Of a DNA stretch of 64,000 nucleotides, positions 29,041 to 37,565 are shown one piece after another. The DNA is from Thiomicrorhabdus arctica DSM 13458 (GTDB taxonomy: Bacteria; Pseudomonadota; Gammaproteobacteria; Thiomicrospirales; Thiomicrospiraceae). Position numbers and translations under genes: made by a program. The notes beneath the pieces are model-generated. The model saw only the letters and a list, made by a program, of their open reading frames with translations, was not told the origin of the DNA and searched no databases. The stretch spans positions 1,488,001 through 1,552,000 of the forward strand of contig NZ_KB905899.1 of the NCBI RefSeq assembly GCF_000381085.1, read 5' to 3'. The stretch's first letter is position 1. Each line of letters begins with the position of its first letter.

Positions 29041-29150
29041 CGTTCTTTATCCCTTTATTTTATAAAACTCCAAACACCAATCATACTCCGTGAAAATTAA
29101 GTTATCAAACTGATCTGGCCTACTAAAACATGGCACGACTAATTCAGGCA

Positions 29151-29177
29151 ATAAAAAAAGGCGTTTTAGACGCCCTT
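29151..29177 (-). terminator. Terminator after the YeeE/YedE gene
   Basis: Stem GGCGT/ACGCC extended by A-T pairs, with a T-run on the minus strand, about 37 bases past the permease stop. Confidence 0.82.
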
Positions 29178-29213
29178 TCAGTAAATCAACTTCAGAAAAC
29201 CATGCAAAACCTA

Positions 29214-30311
29214 TTAAAATCGAGCCTCTAGTTTTATCCCCACAAATGCACCTAAAGCAATGCTAAATAGAGCTAAAAATGAGCCTAATGCCAAGGTCGA
29301 AACCCCTGTCAGACCATGGCCCACTGAACAACCCATTGCTAATACACTGCCGACTCCGACCAGTACTGCACCTAATATACTTAGCAAAACATCTTTGCGC
29401 GAAAAAAAGCCAAGTTCCGTCTTGAACTCTTTGCGTATCACACTGGATAGAAATGCTCCTAATGGGAGACCAATCACCGCAACGACACCAAAAGTGATTA
29501 CCGACAAGCTACTAGGATTGAAAACCGCATAGACGGTATCAGCCATTGGAGCGGCAAAGCTATAAGATTGTGTGCCAAGCCCTAATGGCGGCACCTCCAT
29601 AAACTCTGCTTCTGCAATCAAGGTCTGGCCCGTTTCCGCGCCCGTGAGATAAAAACCTGCCGTAATGGCTAAACCGATGATTAAAGCACTTAATAGATAT
29701 CTCGGTTTACGGAATTGTGGATTTTTCAGAGCAAAATATAAAATTGGTAAGGAGATGATGAGCGCAATAGCTAATCGAGTGCTTTCTATATCACTTGAAC
29801 GATTAGAATTCAAAAATAGTGACCCTAAATCTTGACTCGTCGCGGCACTAAAGTTGACTGAAAAAGGCATTACTATCGGCATAAAGAGATCAGCATACAC
29901 CGAGGTCTTGGTCATGACATAGGCCGTTAATGCCATCACCAATACCAATAATATGGCCTTGAGACTACCCTGACCGACTCTCACTAGATTTCTCATTCCA
30001 CATCCCATAGATAAAACCATGCCGAATCCAAAAATAAATCCTCCAAGAATATAACGCCCATAAGCAAACTCCTCAGCTCTATAGTTGGGCTTCGTCCCCG
30101 TCAAATCGACCCATTGAAAAAACTCAATCAAGGTCACACCCATCATAGCGACGGCAATCGCCACTAAATAGGTCCATAATCGATGTGCCCCCTGATTTGA
30201 CATCACCTCTCTCAGTCCGCCTACTGGACAAAATTGACTGATTTGTGCCACCGCTCCAAAAACCATCGACAACACAAGCACTAACAATAAATACTGCACC
30301 AAAACATCCAT
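29214..30311 (-). CDS. YeeE/YedE-family sulfur-compound permease
   Basis: A 365-residue inner-membrane protein with about nine or ten predicted helices. Two internal repeats each carry the conserved Cys block of YeeE/YedE (TsuA-type) transporters: MGCGMRNLVRVGQGS near 100-115 and MGCSVGHGLTGVS near 325-338, plus QFCPVGGLRE near 27. In TsuA such Cys residues pass thiosulfate across the membrane. The MFS gene ends 20 bases upstream, so the two form one transcript. Substrate (thiosulfate or another sulfur anion) is inferred. Confidence 0.85.
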   Translation of the reverse strand: MDVLVQYLLLVLVLSMVFGAVAQISQFCPVGGLREVMSNQGAHRLWTYLVAIAVAMMGVTLIEFFQWVDLTGTKPNYRAEEFAYGRYILGGFIFGFGMVLSMGCGMRNLVRVGQGSLKAILLVLVMALTAYVMTKTSVYADLFMPIVMPFSVNFSAATSQDLGSLFLNSNRSSDIESTRLAIALIISLPILYFALKNPQFRKPRYLLSALIIGLAITAGFYLTGAETGQTLIAEAEFMEVPPLGLGTQSYSFAAPMADTVYAVFNPSSLSVITFGVVAVIGLPLGAFLSSVIRKEFKTELGFFSRKDVLLSILGAVLVGVGSVLAMGCSVGHGLTGVSTLALGSFLALFSIALGAFVGIKLEARF

Positions 30312-30331
30312 TTACCTCTCCTTTAAATTAT

Positions 30332-31621
30332 TTATGATTTTTTGGGCAGAATCATCTGCACCCACAAGCCCGACAATAACATCGCCGCACCGACAAACCA
30401 GAAAGGGGAAACTAAGTCCTGAGACCACTGCGCCATAAGTCCCATTAACAAAGCGCCAAACGCATAGCCCGAATCTCGCCAAAAACGATAAATCCCGATT
30501 AAACTTGCTCGGTGTTTGGCAGGAGCAAAATCGCCCACTGCCGCCCCCAAGTTTGGGTAAAGCATTGCCATACCTAGACCAATAAAAGCCGCCTCTAAAC
30601 TCCATAAATAAACCTCATTGCTCAATGGAATCGCTAGCACCCCCAAACCACAAAACCACATTCCCCAGACGATTAAACCTTTACGACCAATCTTATCCGA
30701 TAGAGGTCCGGTCACTAACTGACTTGCACCCCAGACCACACCGTAAATCGCAATAATGGCACCCGCCTCAATCAGCGTTAGACCCTGTTGTAAGAAATAG
30801 ATCGGTAAAAACACCCAAATAATCGCATCAGTGAACTTCTCAACCAGGCCTGCCTGATTAAGAGCAACCAAATTTCTATCGTCTATACTTGCGGTTTTAA
30901 ATAATTGAGCAAGACTCTGATGTTCACTGGTTTGACCTGCTGCAAGAGCCTTTTGATGGTGTAACTCTGCCCACGGTAACGTCTCTATAATAGTAAATTT
31001 AGCCAATAATAATCCGGAGAGAATGACAACTAAACTGAAGATGAATAAGCCCTCTTTTGCCCCCAATAAATCGACTAAATAAGCTGTCACTAGCCCTGCT
31101 ACACCTACTGCTGCATAACCTGAAAATTCATTTACACCATTCACAAACCCTTTTTGCGTTGACTTAGCCAAATCCAACTTACTGTTTAACGCCATTGACC
31201 AACACAGACCTTGGTTAAAGCCTAAAAGAATTGTCGCAAAAATAATCCAATTCCAACTTTGCGCATAGAGCAATATAAAAGGCACTGGCAAAGCGACTAA
31301 CCAACCCCAGAGCAATACCGTCTTTCTGCCATAATTCTCACTCAGTTTGCCTGCAAACAGATTCATAACGGCTTTGACAACTCCGAAGACTACTACAAAG
31401 GATGCCAGTAAAAAAAATGCTTGATCAGCCAATCCAAACTCAGTTTCTGCCAGGCCAGGTACCACAACTCTTGTCATTCCAATCGTCAGGCCCACGAGGA
31501 AAATTTGAATCAAATGTAAACTAAATTGGTGTTTATTAGCTGATATTCCATGTTTGATATCGGTTTCAAGTGTATTGAACGCATGCGTTACTGGTTCTAT
31601 ATTTTTTTTATCTTCAGACAT
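30332..31621 (-). CDS. MFS transporter of the sulfur cluster
   Basis: A 429-residue major facilitator with about 12 helices in two halves. The inter-helix motif GKLSENYGRKTVLLWGW near 93 and its counterpart GPLSDKIGRKGLIVWG near 304 are clear, and a long central loop lies at about 215-245. It starts the minus-strand transcript with the YeeE/YedE permease. It faces the persulfide-dioxygenase-like gene across a 137-base control region. The substrate is unknown; context suggests a sulfur compound. Confidence 0.85.
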   Translation of the reverse strand: MSEDKKNIEPVTHAFNTLETDIKHGISANKHQFSLHLIQIFLVGLTIGMTRVVVPGLAETEFGLADQAFFLLASFVVVFGVVKAVMNLFAGKLSENYGRKTVLLWGWLVALPVPFILLYAQSWNWIIFATILLGFNQGLCWSMALNSKLDLAKSTQKGFVNGVNEFSGYAAVGVAGLVTAYLVDLLGAKEGLFIFSLVVILSGLLLAKFTIIETLPWAELHHQKALAAGQTSEHQSLAQLFKTASIDDRNLVALNQAGLVEKFTDAIIWVFLPIYFLQQGLTLIEAGAIIAIYGVVWGASQLVTGPLSDKIGRKGLIVWGMWFCGLGVLAIPLSNEVYLWSLEAAFIGLGMAMLYPNLGAAVGDFAPAKHRASLIGIYRFWRDSGYAFGALLMGLMAQWSQDLVSPFWFVGAAMLLSGLWVQMILPKKS

Positions 31622-31677
31622 ATCCCTTCTCTCTTCAAAAATACTTGTTGCATTGTAGCAGGGATTATTTTAACATT

Positions 31678-31695
31678 CAATCAAACAATTGATTG
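31678..31695. promoter_or_regulatory. Candidate operator in the divergent sulfur-gene promoter region
   Basis: An inverted repeat CAATCAA-ACAA-TTGATTG lies midway between the divergent MFS and MBL-hydrolase genes. The nested dyad AACAAT-TG-ATTGTT shares it. The adjacent ArsR-rhodanese regulator is the obvious candidate to bind, since ArsR proteins use AT-rich dyads of this size. Binding is inference. Confidence 0.6.
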
Positions 31696-31758
31696 TTTTA
31701 TATTTACATTAACGCAATCATTACTCGCTAGACCAATACCATTACACTGGAGAAACAT

Positions 31759-32490
31759 ATGTTTTTAATTCAGAGAGAAGTCCCATCAGATCCATCCTCT
31801 ATTGCTTACTTCATGGGATGTGCTGGACAAGGAAAAAGTATCGCCATTGATGTGCATAAAGAAGACGTAGAGTGGTTTATAGAACAAGCGGCTCAAAAAG
31901 GGGTCAATATAGACTATGTCATCGATACGCATATTCACGCCGATCACTTTTCTGGTGCCATGGAACTTGCAAAACGCACCGGTGCAAGCTATATGCTTCA
32001 TGAATCATCCACCCCAAACTTTCCATTCACCCCTCTCAAAGACGGTCACAAATTTACCGCGGGTAATGTGGGCGTTGAAGTCTTTCACACTCCAGGACAT
32101 ACCATGGATTCTATTTGTCTATTAGTGACCGATTTTTCACGCGGACCTTTACCTTGGTTTTTAATTTCTCAACACACTCTGTTTGTCGGAAGTGTAGGTC
32201 GACCAGACTTAAGAGGCCATGAAAGAAAAATGGCAGGGCATTTATATGATTCAATTCATAGCAAAATTCTGACACTGCCTGATCACATTGAAATACTACC
32301 CGGGGCTAAAGCGGGAAGCGTGTGTGGTGTAGGACTTTCTGCAAAACCCAGCTCTACCATCGGTTACGAAAAGGCCAACAACGCCTCTCTGAAGTTAACA
32401 AAAGAGGCTTTTATTGAAAAAATTCTAGAGGAATTACCGCCCTTTCCAGACAAAATGGATGAAATCATTAACGCAAATATCACTGGATAA
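31759..32490 (+). CDS. Metallo-beta-lactamase-fold hydrolase, persulfide dioxygenase/glyoxalase II-like
   Basis: A 243-residue cytoplasmic protein. The metal-binding motif THIHADHF gives His58, His60, Asp62 and His63; FHTPGHTMDS and VGSVGRPDLRG follow. The last block resembles the GDxLF/GRxD region of ETHE1/Blh persulfide dioxygenases, which oxidise glutathione persulfide to sulfite. It is followed by an ArsR-rhodanese gene, as in known persulfide-responsive operons. The substrate is inferred from context; glyoxalase II activity is the main alternative. GGAG lies upstream of the ATG. Confidence 0.82.
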   Translation: MFLIQREVPSDPSSIAYFMGCAGQGKSIAIDVHKEDVEWFIEQAAQKGVNIDYVIDTHIHADHFSGAMELAKRTGASYMLHESSTPNFPFTPLKDGHKFTAGNVGVEVFHTPGHTMDSICLLVTDFSRGPLPWFLISQHTLFVGSVGRPDLRGHERKMAGHLYDSIHSKILTLPDHIEILPGAKAGSVCGVGLSAKPSSTIGYEKANNASLKLTKEAFIEKILEELPPFPDKMDEIINANITG

Positions 32491-32549
32491 ATTGAAATTG
32501 GCAAGCCCATGACATATCATTCAATTACTTAATTGAGTAAGGAAAGATA

Positions 32550-33215
32550 ATGTCTGAAATCAAAAAGCAACTTTTTGAACAGCTTGCACTCATCACGCAA
32601 AGTTTAGCTTCGCCACAAAGAATCGAGTTACTCGACTACCTGGCACAGGCTGAACGTAGCGTGGATGAGCTCAGCCAGCTAACCAGTCTAAGCACTGCAA
32701 ACACATCAAGACACTTACAAATCCTAAAGCAAAATGGCCTGGTTTTAATGAGAAAACAGGGTAAAAGCCGACTCTACAAAATTGCCGGTGATGACGTCAT
32801 TCAACTGATTAGTTGCTTGAGAAGAACGGCTGAAAATCATTTAGCGGAAGTAACCCGCCTAAAACAAAATATCCTACCGAGCTATATCGATAAAGAGGCT
32901 ATTTCCAGTAAAGAATTGCTCTCTAAAATGAATACTTGTGCGATTTTGCTACTGGATGTTAGACCCCTTAAAGAGTTTGAGCAGGGTCACATCAAGGGCG
33001 CGGTCAACATTTCGCCTGAATCAATCGAACAAAAAATAAACGATATACCACATGACAAAACGGTTGTTGCCTACTGCAGAGGCCCCTATTGCGCATACTC
33101 ATACCAAATGGTAGAGGCTTTACGTCAAAGAGGGCTTAAAGCACTTAGATTAGAAGAGGGTTTTCCCGAGTGGAAAGCGGCAGGATTACCTTTTGAGATA
33201 AACCAGGTGGTTTAA
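32550..33215 (+). CDS. ArsR-family regulator fused to a rhodanese domain
   Basis: A 221-residue DNA-binding protein. The ArsR winged helix-turn-helix occupies about 5-95 (LASPQRIELLDYL, STANTSRHLQILKQNGLV). A rhodanese domain follows at about 118-215 (LLLDVRPLKEFEQGHIKGA, EEGFPEWKAAG) with the active loop YCRGPYCAYS, whose first Cys (about 175) should carry persulfide. The fusion suggests a repressor whose binding depends on persulfide at the rhodanese Cys. It is the second gene after the MBL hydrolase. AAGGA precedes the ATG. Confidence 0.9.
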   Translation: MSEIKKQLFEQLALITQSLASPQRIELLDYLAQAERSVDELSQLTSLSTANTSRHLQILKQNGLVLMRKQGKSRLYKIAGDDVIQLISCLRRTAENHLAEVTRLKQNILPSYIDKEAISSKELLSKMNTCAILLLDVRPLKEFEQGHIKGAVNISPESIEQKINDIPHDKTVVAYCRGPYCAYSYQMVEALRQRGLKALRLEEGFPEWKAAGLPFEINQVV

Positions 33216-33238
33216 TGCAAAGTAACAGGAGCATATAA

Positions 33239-33856
33239 TTGAAGATTAGACAAAGTGGTATGCCTGATATGGAGTATTGGAACAATTTCTTTGATGCGCC
33301 TCGCATCATTGAAAAACTTTTTACCAACACCCCTCCTGGCAACACCATTGAATTTGGCTGTGGTTACGGAACCTTTACCATGCCTGCCAGCTTACATACT
33401 CAGAAAACCTTATATGCATTCGATATCGAACCTTCAGCAATAAACTCAGTAACCGAATTGGCACACCAACAGCACATTTTCAATATTAAACTACAGCAAC
33501 AAGATTTTATTCAACATGGTACTGGATTAACAGACGAATCTGCCACACACGTTATGATCTATAACCTGCTCCATCTTGAAAACCCAGGTGGACTTTTAAA
33601 ACAAGCTTATCAACTGTTAAAACCCAACGGAGTTTTATCCATAATGCACTGGAGAAGTGATATTGAAACGCCAAGGGGCCCTTCTTTAGAGATTAGACCG
33701 ACACCAGAGCAATCTAAGAAATGGCTAGAGTCGACTGGATTCCATTCAATACAAAAAATTGATATTGAGGTCTATGCCCCTTATCACTTTAGTTATATTG
33801 CAATAAAAGGCTGCAACAACCAGGTTAAAAGGGCTTTAAACTCTAAGAATATATAG
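33239..33856 (+). CDS. Class I SAM-dependent methyltransferase
   Basis: A 205-residue cytoplasmic protein with the SAM-binding motif I EFGCGYGTFT near residue 38, YAFDIEPSAIN near 60 (motif II) and LKPNGVLSIMHW near 130. The start is a TTG at 33239 supported by AGGAG about eight bases upstream; the next ATG (33260) has none. It follows the ArsR-rhodanese gene by 23 bases and is probably in the same operon. The methyl acceptor is unknown; thiol or sulfide methylation would fit the context but is not shown. Confidence 0.8.
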   Translation: MKIRQSGMPDMEYWNNFFDAPRIIEKLFTNTPPGNTIEFGCGYGTFTMPASLHTQKTLYAFDIEPSAINSVTELAHQQHIFNIKLQQQDFIQHGTGLTDESATHVMIYNLLHLENPGGLLKQAYQLLKPNGVLSIMHWRSDIETPRGPSLEIRPTPEQSKKWLESTGFHSIQKIDIEVYAPYHFSYIAIKGCNNQVKRALNSKNI

Positions 33857-33993
33857 TAGATCTACATGACCCAATTATTGTTCATATCAAGAAAGTTAAC
33901 CATTTATGCTATCCAACTTTAAAGACTGAAAATTTATATGATAAACATAAATTGTGTATTTTTTGTCAATTCTATGGGTGTCAACCCCTAATA

Positions 33994-34437
33994 CTAAAGT
34001 CTAGGTCCGCCGCGACGATTTTTTACACGAGTAAGTAAAGTTTTACAATCCACATCGATAATATGTTCACGTGAAAATAAATGTTCACGTGAAAAACGAT
34101 CTAACGCTTCCGTATCATTCGTTAACGTATGAATATGAAGACTTTTCATATCACTCATAATATATAGACTTACTACTTCAGGACACTCCGCTAATTCATG
34201 CGCAATGGCCTCAATTCCTTGCGGGGCAACTTTTACATCAAGAAAAGCTGACAAAGACTTACCAAGTTTGTCAGGGTTTATAACGGCTGTAAATTGCTCA
34301 ATCATACCTTCATCAACTAGTTTGTGTACACGCTGCCTAACATAAGCACGAGAGACTCCAATCTCTCGTGCTATATCCGCAAATGAAGCACGTCCATTTT
34401 TTATCAATAAATTAATGATATGTGTATCGGTATTCAT
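33994..34437 (-). CDS. Lrp/AsnC-family transcriptional regulator
   Basis: From ATG 34435-34437 (AGGGGGGT upstream) it has 147 residues: an AsnC-type helix-turn-helix at about 5-50 (ASFADIAREIGVSRAYVRQR) and an RAM/AsnC ligand domain at about 65-140. The frame is open 23 codons further up without a ribosome binding site. It is divergent from the porin-TRAP operon and is the likely local regulator of it. The effector, often an amino acid in this family, is unknown. A perfect TTGTATACAA dyad at 34507-34516 could be its site. Confidence 0.87.
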   Translation of the reverse strand: MNTDTHIINLLIKNGRASFADIAREIGVSRAYVRQRVHKLVDEGMIEQFTAVINPDKLGKSLSAFLDVKVAPQGIEAIAHELAECPEVVSLYIMSDMKSLHIHTLTNDTEALDRFSREHLFSREHIIDVDCKTLLTRVKNRRGGPRL

Positions 34438-34506
34438 TTTTAACCCCCCTTGCCTTTTAGAGTTGCTCCAATTTGGTGCGTGAATAAAACAGGTTATTTG
34501 TGTCAA

Positions 34507-34516
34507 TTGTATACAA
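34507..34516. promoter_or_regulatory. Dyad TTGTATACAA, possible Lrp-type operator
   Basis: A perfect 10-base palindrome 70 bases upstream of the Lrp-family gene start. Too short to be more than a candidate. Confidence 0.3.
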
Positions 34517-34726
34517 GATAGCTAAATTGTAGTGTTAATCGAAAGCAATTAAGAACAAGTGGACGTAATCCATATACAAACGAGCCCTAAACCATGCTTA
34601 TTGTAAACAAAGGTTCTTGATAAAGACATTATTTTATGGTGCATATTAGAAAATTTTAATTTAAAACTTAGGCCTTAAAACTCATTAAACACAATATTAT
34701 CAAGTAGTTACTGCTAATATAAATCT

Positions 34727-34743
34727 TTGGCACACCTCCTGCT
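34727..34743 (+). promoter_or_regulatory. Sigma-54 (RpoN) promoter of the porin-TRAP operon
   Basis: The -24 element TTGGCAC and -12 element CTGCT match the RpoN consensus, with exactly ten bases between the invariant GG (34729-34730) and GC (34741-34742). Transcription would start near 34754, giving a 5' leader of about 44 bases with TAGGAG before the porin ATG. Sigma-54 promoters need an enhancer-binding activator, which is not in the window. Confidence 0.82.
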
Positions 34744-34797
34744 AATTGGGTATCTGATAGTTTACAAATGATATGTATATTAATTAGGAGATAAAGA

Positions 34798-35910
34798 ATG
34801 AAGTCTAAAAATCAAAACCGAGCGCTTGGATTACTTGCCTGCGCTCTGACTGGTGGAGCACTGCTTTCAGCAACGCCAATTGCAAATGCTGGCGTGACAC
34901 TTAATATCGATGACGATCGATGGATAAAAATTGGCGCAGGCCTTAGAACAAGTATTACATCCACGGATGCTAAGGATGCTAGTGGCGCTACAATCGCACC
35001 AGATATGGCCGTTAACAATATGCGCTTTTATCTAACAGCTCAAGCTATGAAAGGGATTCAGTTCACCTTTAATACTGAAAAAGATGCTAATGATAATATA
35101 AAGATGTTAGACGCTGCAGCAAAGTTCCATATCAGTGATGCTTTGAATATCTGGGCTGGTCGAGTTTTGATTCCCACCGACAGGGCTAACTTAGACGGGC
35201 CATTCTACCAAGCGTCCTTTGATTTCCCTTCCGTACGAAAGTATCCATCCATTAATGCCGGCAGAGATGACGGTGTCATCTTTTGGGGTCTAGCCAATGA
35301 TAAAAAAGTTAAGTACTACTTTGGTGCTACTCAAGGTCGGTCTGATGCGGGAGGTCCGAATGATTCTGGTAGCTTGCTTTATTCCGGTCGCCTTGCATTG
35401 AATCTATGGGATGCCGAGTCTGGTTACTTTAATCGCAGCACCTATCATGGAACAAAAGATATCCTTTCCTTCGGTATTGGTGGAGCTTACCAAAAGAATG
35501 GTGCAGGAACCGATATTGCGAACCAAGGAGATTTTACAGCCTGGAATGCTGACTTCTTACTAGAGAAGAAACTTGCAACGGGTGGTGTCGGTACGCTGGA
35601 AGGTGCTTATTACTCTTATGACCTTAATGGCGTGACTGACGTTTCCCTTAAAGCAGGAAACTCTTATTTGGTATTGGCTTCTTACCTATTCCCAACAAAA
35701 GTCGGAATTGGGCAATTTCAGCCTTATGCGCGTGTACAGCAGTTTGATTATGACGCAGTTGGTTCTGGAACCATGGATAAAACTGAGCTAGGCATGAATT
35801 ATGTCATCTCTAGTCATAATGCGCTTCTTTCAGCAGTCGTTACCAATACAGATACCGCGGGTTCCCCTTCTGTCAGCACATTTAAGTTAGGCACTCAGAT
35901 TCAATTCTAA
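34798..35910 (+). CDS. Outer-membrane porin
   Basis: A 370-residue protein with a signal peptide (basic start, hydrophobic ALGLLACALTGGALLSA, cleavage after ANA near residue 31). Alternating beta-strand patterns run throughout, and it ends in Phe (LGTQIQF), the signal for outer-membrane barrel assembly. It resembles phosphate-selective/general porins only in layout; no precise family was recognised. It is the first gene after the sigma-54 promoter and 34 bases before the TRAP binding protein, so it probably admits the same substrate to the periplasm. Confidence 0.85.
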   Translation: MKSKNQNRALGLLACALTGGALLSATPIANAGVTLNIDDDRWIKIGAGLRTSITSTDAKDASGATIAPDMAVNNMRFYLTAQAMKGIQFTFNTEKDANDNIKMLDAAAKFHISDALNIWAGRVLIPTDRANLDGPFYQASFDFPSVRKYPSINAGRDDGVIFWGLANDKKVKYYFGATQGRSDAGGPNDSGSLLYSGRLALNLWDAESGYFNRSTYHGTKDILSFGIGGAYQKNGAGTDIANQGDFTAWNADFLLEKKLATGGVGTLEGAYYSYDLNGVTDVSLKAGNSYLVLASYLFPTKVGIGQFQPYARVQQFDYDAVGSGTMDKTELGMNYVISSHNALLSAVVTNTDTAGSPSVSTFKLGTQIQF

Positions 35911-35944
35911 TCAAAATTAAACCAATTTATTTAGGAGTTATAAG

Positions 35945-37048
35945 ATGGATATTAAAAGAAGAAATTTTCTAAAAACTGGACTTGCTGGATTAGCTGCTGC
36001 AGGAGCCGTAACTACTGCAGTCATTCCTTCTGTTGCTAACGCAAGTTCACCCAAAACATTTCGTTGGAAAATGACGAATGCTTATCCTGCAGGAGCACCT
36101 TTTTATTCAAAAGGCCCTGGAAGCGCAAGTTATTTTTGTAAGCGTATAGAAGAGCTATCTGCCGGACGCTTGCGCATTAAACACTATGCTGCTGGTGAGT
36201 TAATTCCAGCAATGGAAGGGTTTGATGCGGTTTCCAAGGGAACCATTGAAATGAACTGGGCGAACTCATACTATTGGGCTGGTAAAACATTTGCAGCACA
36301 ATATTTTACAGCCGTTCCTTTTGGAATGAATTTCCAGGGGACCAATGCCTGGCTACAAGAAGGTGGTGGACAAGAACTTTGGGATGAGGTCTACAAGCCC
36401 TTCAATGTCATGGGATTAGCCGCTGGTAATACAGGTGTCCAAATGACAGGTTGGTTCAATAAGGAGATCAACTCTGTTGAAGACCTAAAAGGACTGCGTA
36501 TGAGAATACCAGGCTTAGCAGGGAAAGTTTATGAACAGCTAGGCGTCAGTGTCAAACTACTTCCTGGTGGCGAAATTTTCCCTGCTTTAGAGCGTGGCGT
36601 TATTGATGCAGCCGAATTTGTTGGACCTTATCAAGATCGTCGCATAGGACTACAAAAAGCGGCTAAATACTACTACACCACAGGGTGGTCAGAGCCAAGC
36701 AATACTACCGAATGTTTAATTAATAAAGACGCTTGGGCGACTTTACCTAAAGACCTACAGGCTATTGTTCAAACGGTTGCCGCTGAGTGTAATCTAATGG
36801 GACTTATGTGGTCAGAAGGAAATAATTCTGAAGCTTTGGATGATTTAATTAAAAACCAAGGTGTTGAAGTACGTACCCTGCCCGACTCCGTCATTGCTAA
36901 ACTAAAAGAAACAACCTTTAAAACTTTTGAAACTTATACAGGGAAAGACCCTTTAGTCAAAAAAGTTCATGAAAGTTATTTCGCATTTAAAGCCAAACAT
37001 GATGCATGGCAAGCACGTAGTGAAGCTATTGTAATGACTAAGCTTTAA
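35945..37048 (+). CDS. dctP: TRAP transporter substrate-binding protein, DctP/TakP type, Tat-exported
   Basis: A 367-residue periplasmic receptor. The leader has a twin-arginine-like start (KRRNFLKTG) and an Ala-rich hydrophobic stretch, with cleavage near ANA at about residue 33. LKGLRMRIPGLAG near 183 holds the family's ligand-binding Arg. VIDAAEFVGPYQD near 220 resembles the metal- and ligand-binding region of the alpha-keto acid receptor TakP. A carboxylate or sulfonate ligand is likely; the exact one is not told by sequence. AGGAG precedes the ATG, and dctQ follows after seven bases. Confidence 0.9.
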   Translation: MDIKRRNFLKTGLAGLAAAGAVTTAVIPSVANASSPKTFRWKMTNAYPAGAPFYSKGPGSASYFCKRIEELSAGRLRIKHYAAGELIPAMEGFDAVSKGTIEMNWANSYYWAGKTFAAQYFTAVPFGMNFQGTNAWLQEGGGQELWDEVYKPFNVMGLAAGNTGVQMTGWFNKEINSVEDLKGLRMRIPGLAGKVYEQLGVSVKLLPGGEIFPALERGVIDAAEFVGPYQDRRIGLQKAAKYYYTTGWSEPSNTTECLINKDAWATLPKDLQAIVQTVAAECNLMGLMWSEGNNSEALDDLIKNQGVEVRTLPDSVIAKLKETTFKTFETYTGKDPLVKKVHESYFAFKAKHDAWQARSEAIVMTKL

Positions 37049-37055
37049 TCAAAAA

Positions 37056-37562
37056 ATGTCATTAGTCACTATATCTCAAAAGCTGGATGCATTCATTGAA
37101 AGCATCGGCCGCTTAAGCGCTTGGTTAATTTTAGCATTAGTTCTCTTGGTTGCTGGTAATGTACTTGCCAGAAACTTCTTCCATGTGAGCTCTGTGGGTT
37201 TACAAGAGCTTGAATGGCACCTACTTGCAGCTATCGCTATTCTTGGGTCTATATACACCTTGCAACAAGGTGAGCACGTTCGTGTAGACCTTTTTTATCA
37301 CACATACTCTCTTAGAGTTAAACGTTGGATGGATATATTAATTCCGGCATTAATTATTTTGCCATTTGCGATTTTTATGATCTACCTAACTACAGATTAT
37401 GCTTTGCAATCATATGGTATGAATGAGGTTTCACCTGATCCTGGCGGCTTACCTTACCGATACCTAGTCAAGGCATTGCTACCTGCCGGCTTCATACTAA
37501 TTGGCCTTCAAGGCTTTGCTCATCTTTTGAAAGCTTTAACACACACTGAACAAGAGTCCTAA
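37056..37562 (+). CDS. dctQ: TRAP transporter small permease subunit
   Basis: A 168-residue membrane protein with four helices, matching DctQ. LQELEWHLLAAIAILGSIYTLQQGEHVRVDLF near 50-80 is the family's conserved block. It pairs with the large DctM subunit in a sodium-driven TRAP transporter. It lies 7 bases after dctP and 3 bases before dctM. Confidence 0.92.
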   Translation: MSLVTISQKLDAFIESIGRLSAWLILALVLLVAGNVLARNFFHVSSVGLQELEWHLLAAIAILGSIYTLQQGEHVRVDLFYHTYSLRVKRWMDILIPALIILPFAIFMIYLTTDYALQSYGMNEVSPDPGGLPYRYLVKALLPAGFILIGLQGFAHLLKALTHTEQES

Positions 37563-37565
37563 CCT

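Larger units (their letters stand above)
34438..34797. other. Control region between the Lrp-type regulator and the porin operon
   Basis: These 360 A+T-rich bases hold the TTGTATACAA dyad (34507-34516) near the regulator and the sigma-54 promoter near the porin. Roughly 200 bases between could hold enhancer sites for a sigma-54 activator, but no repeated operator was identified. Confidence 0.6.

Noticed and set aside
30312-30605. 97-codon minus-strand frame over the end of the MFS gene
   Set aside because: It is an out-of-frame shadow of the well-supported MFS gene, rich in residues typical of such shadows.
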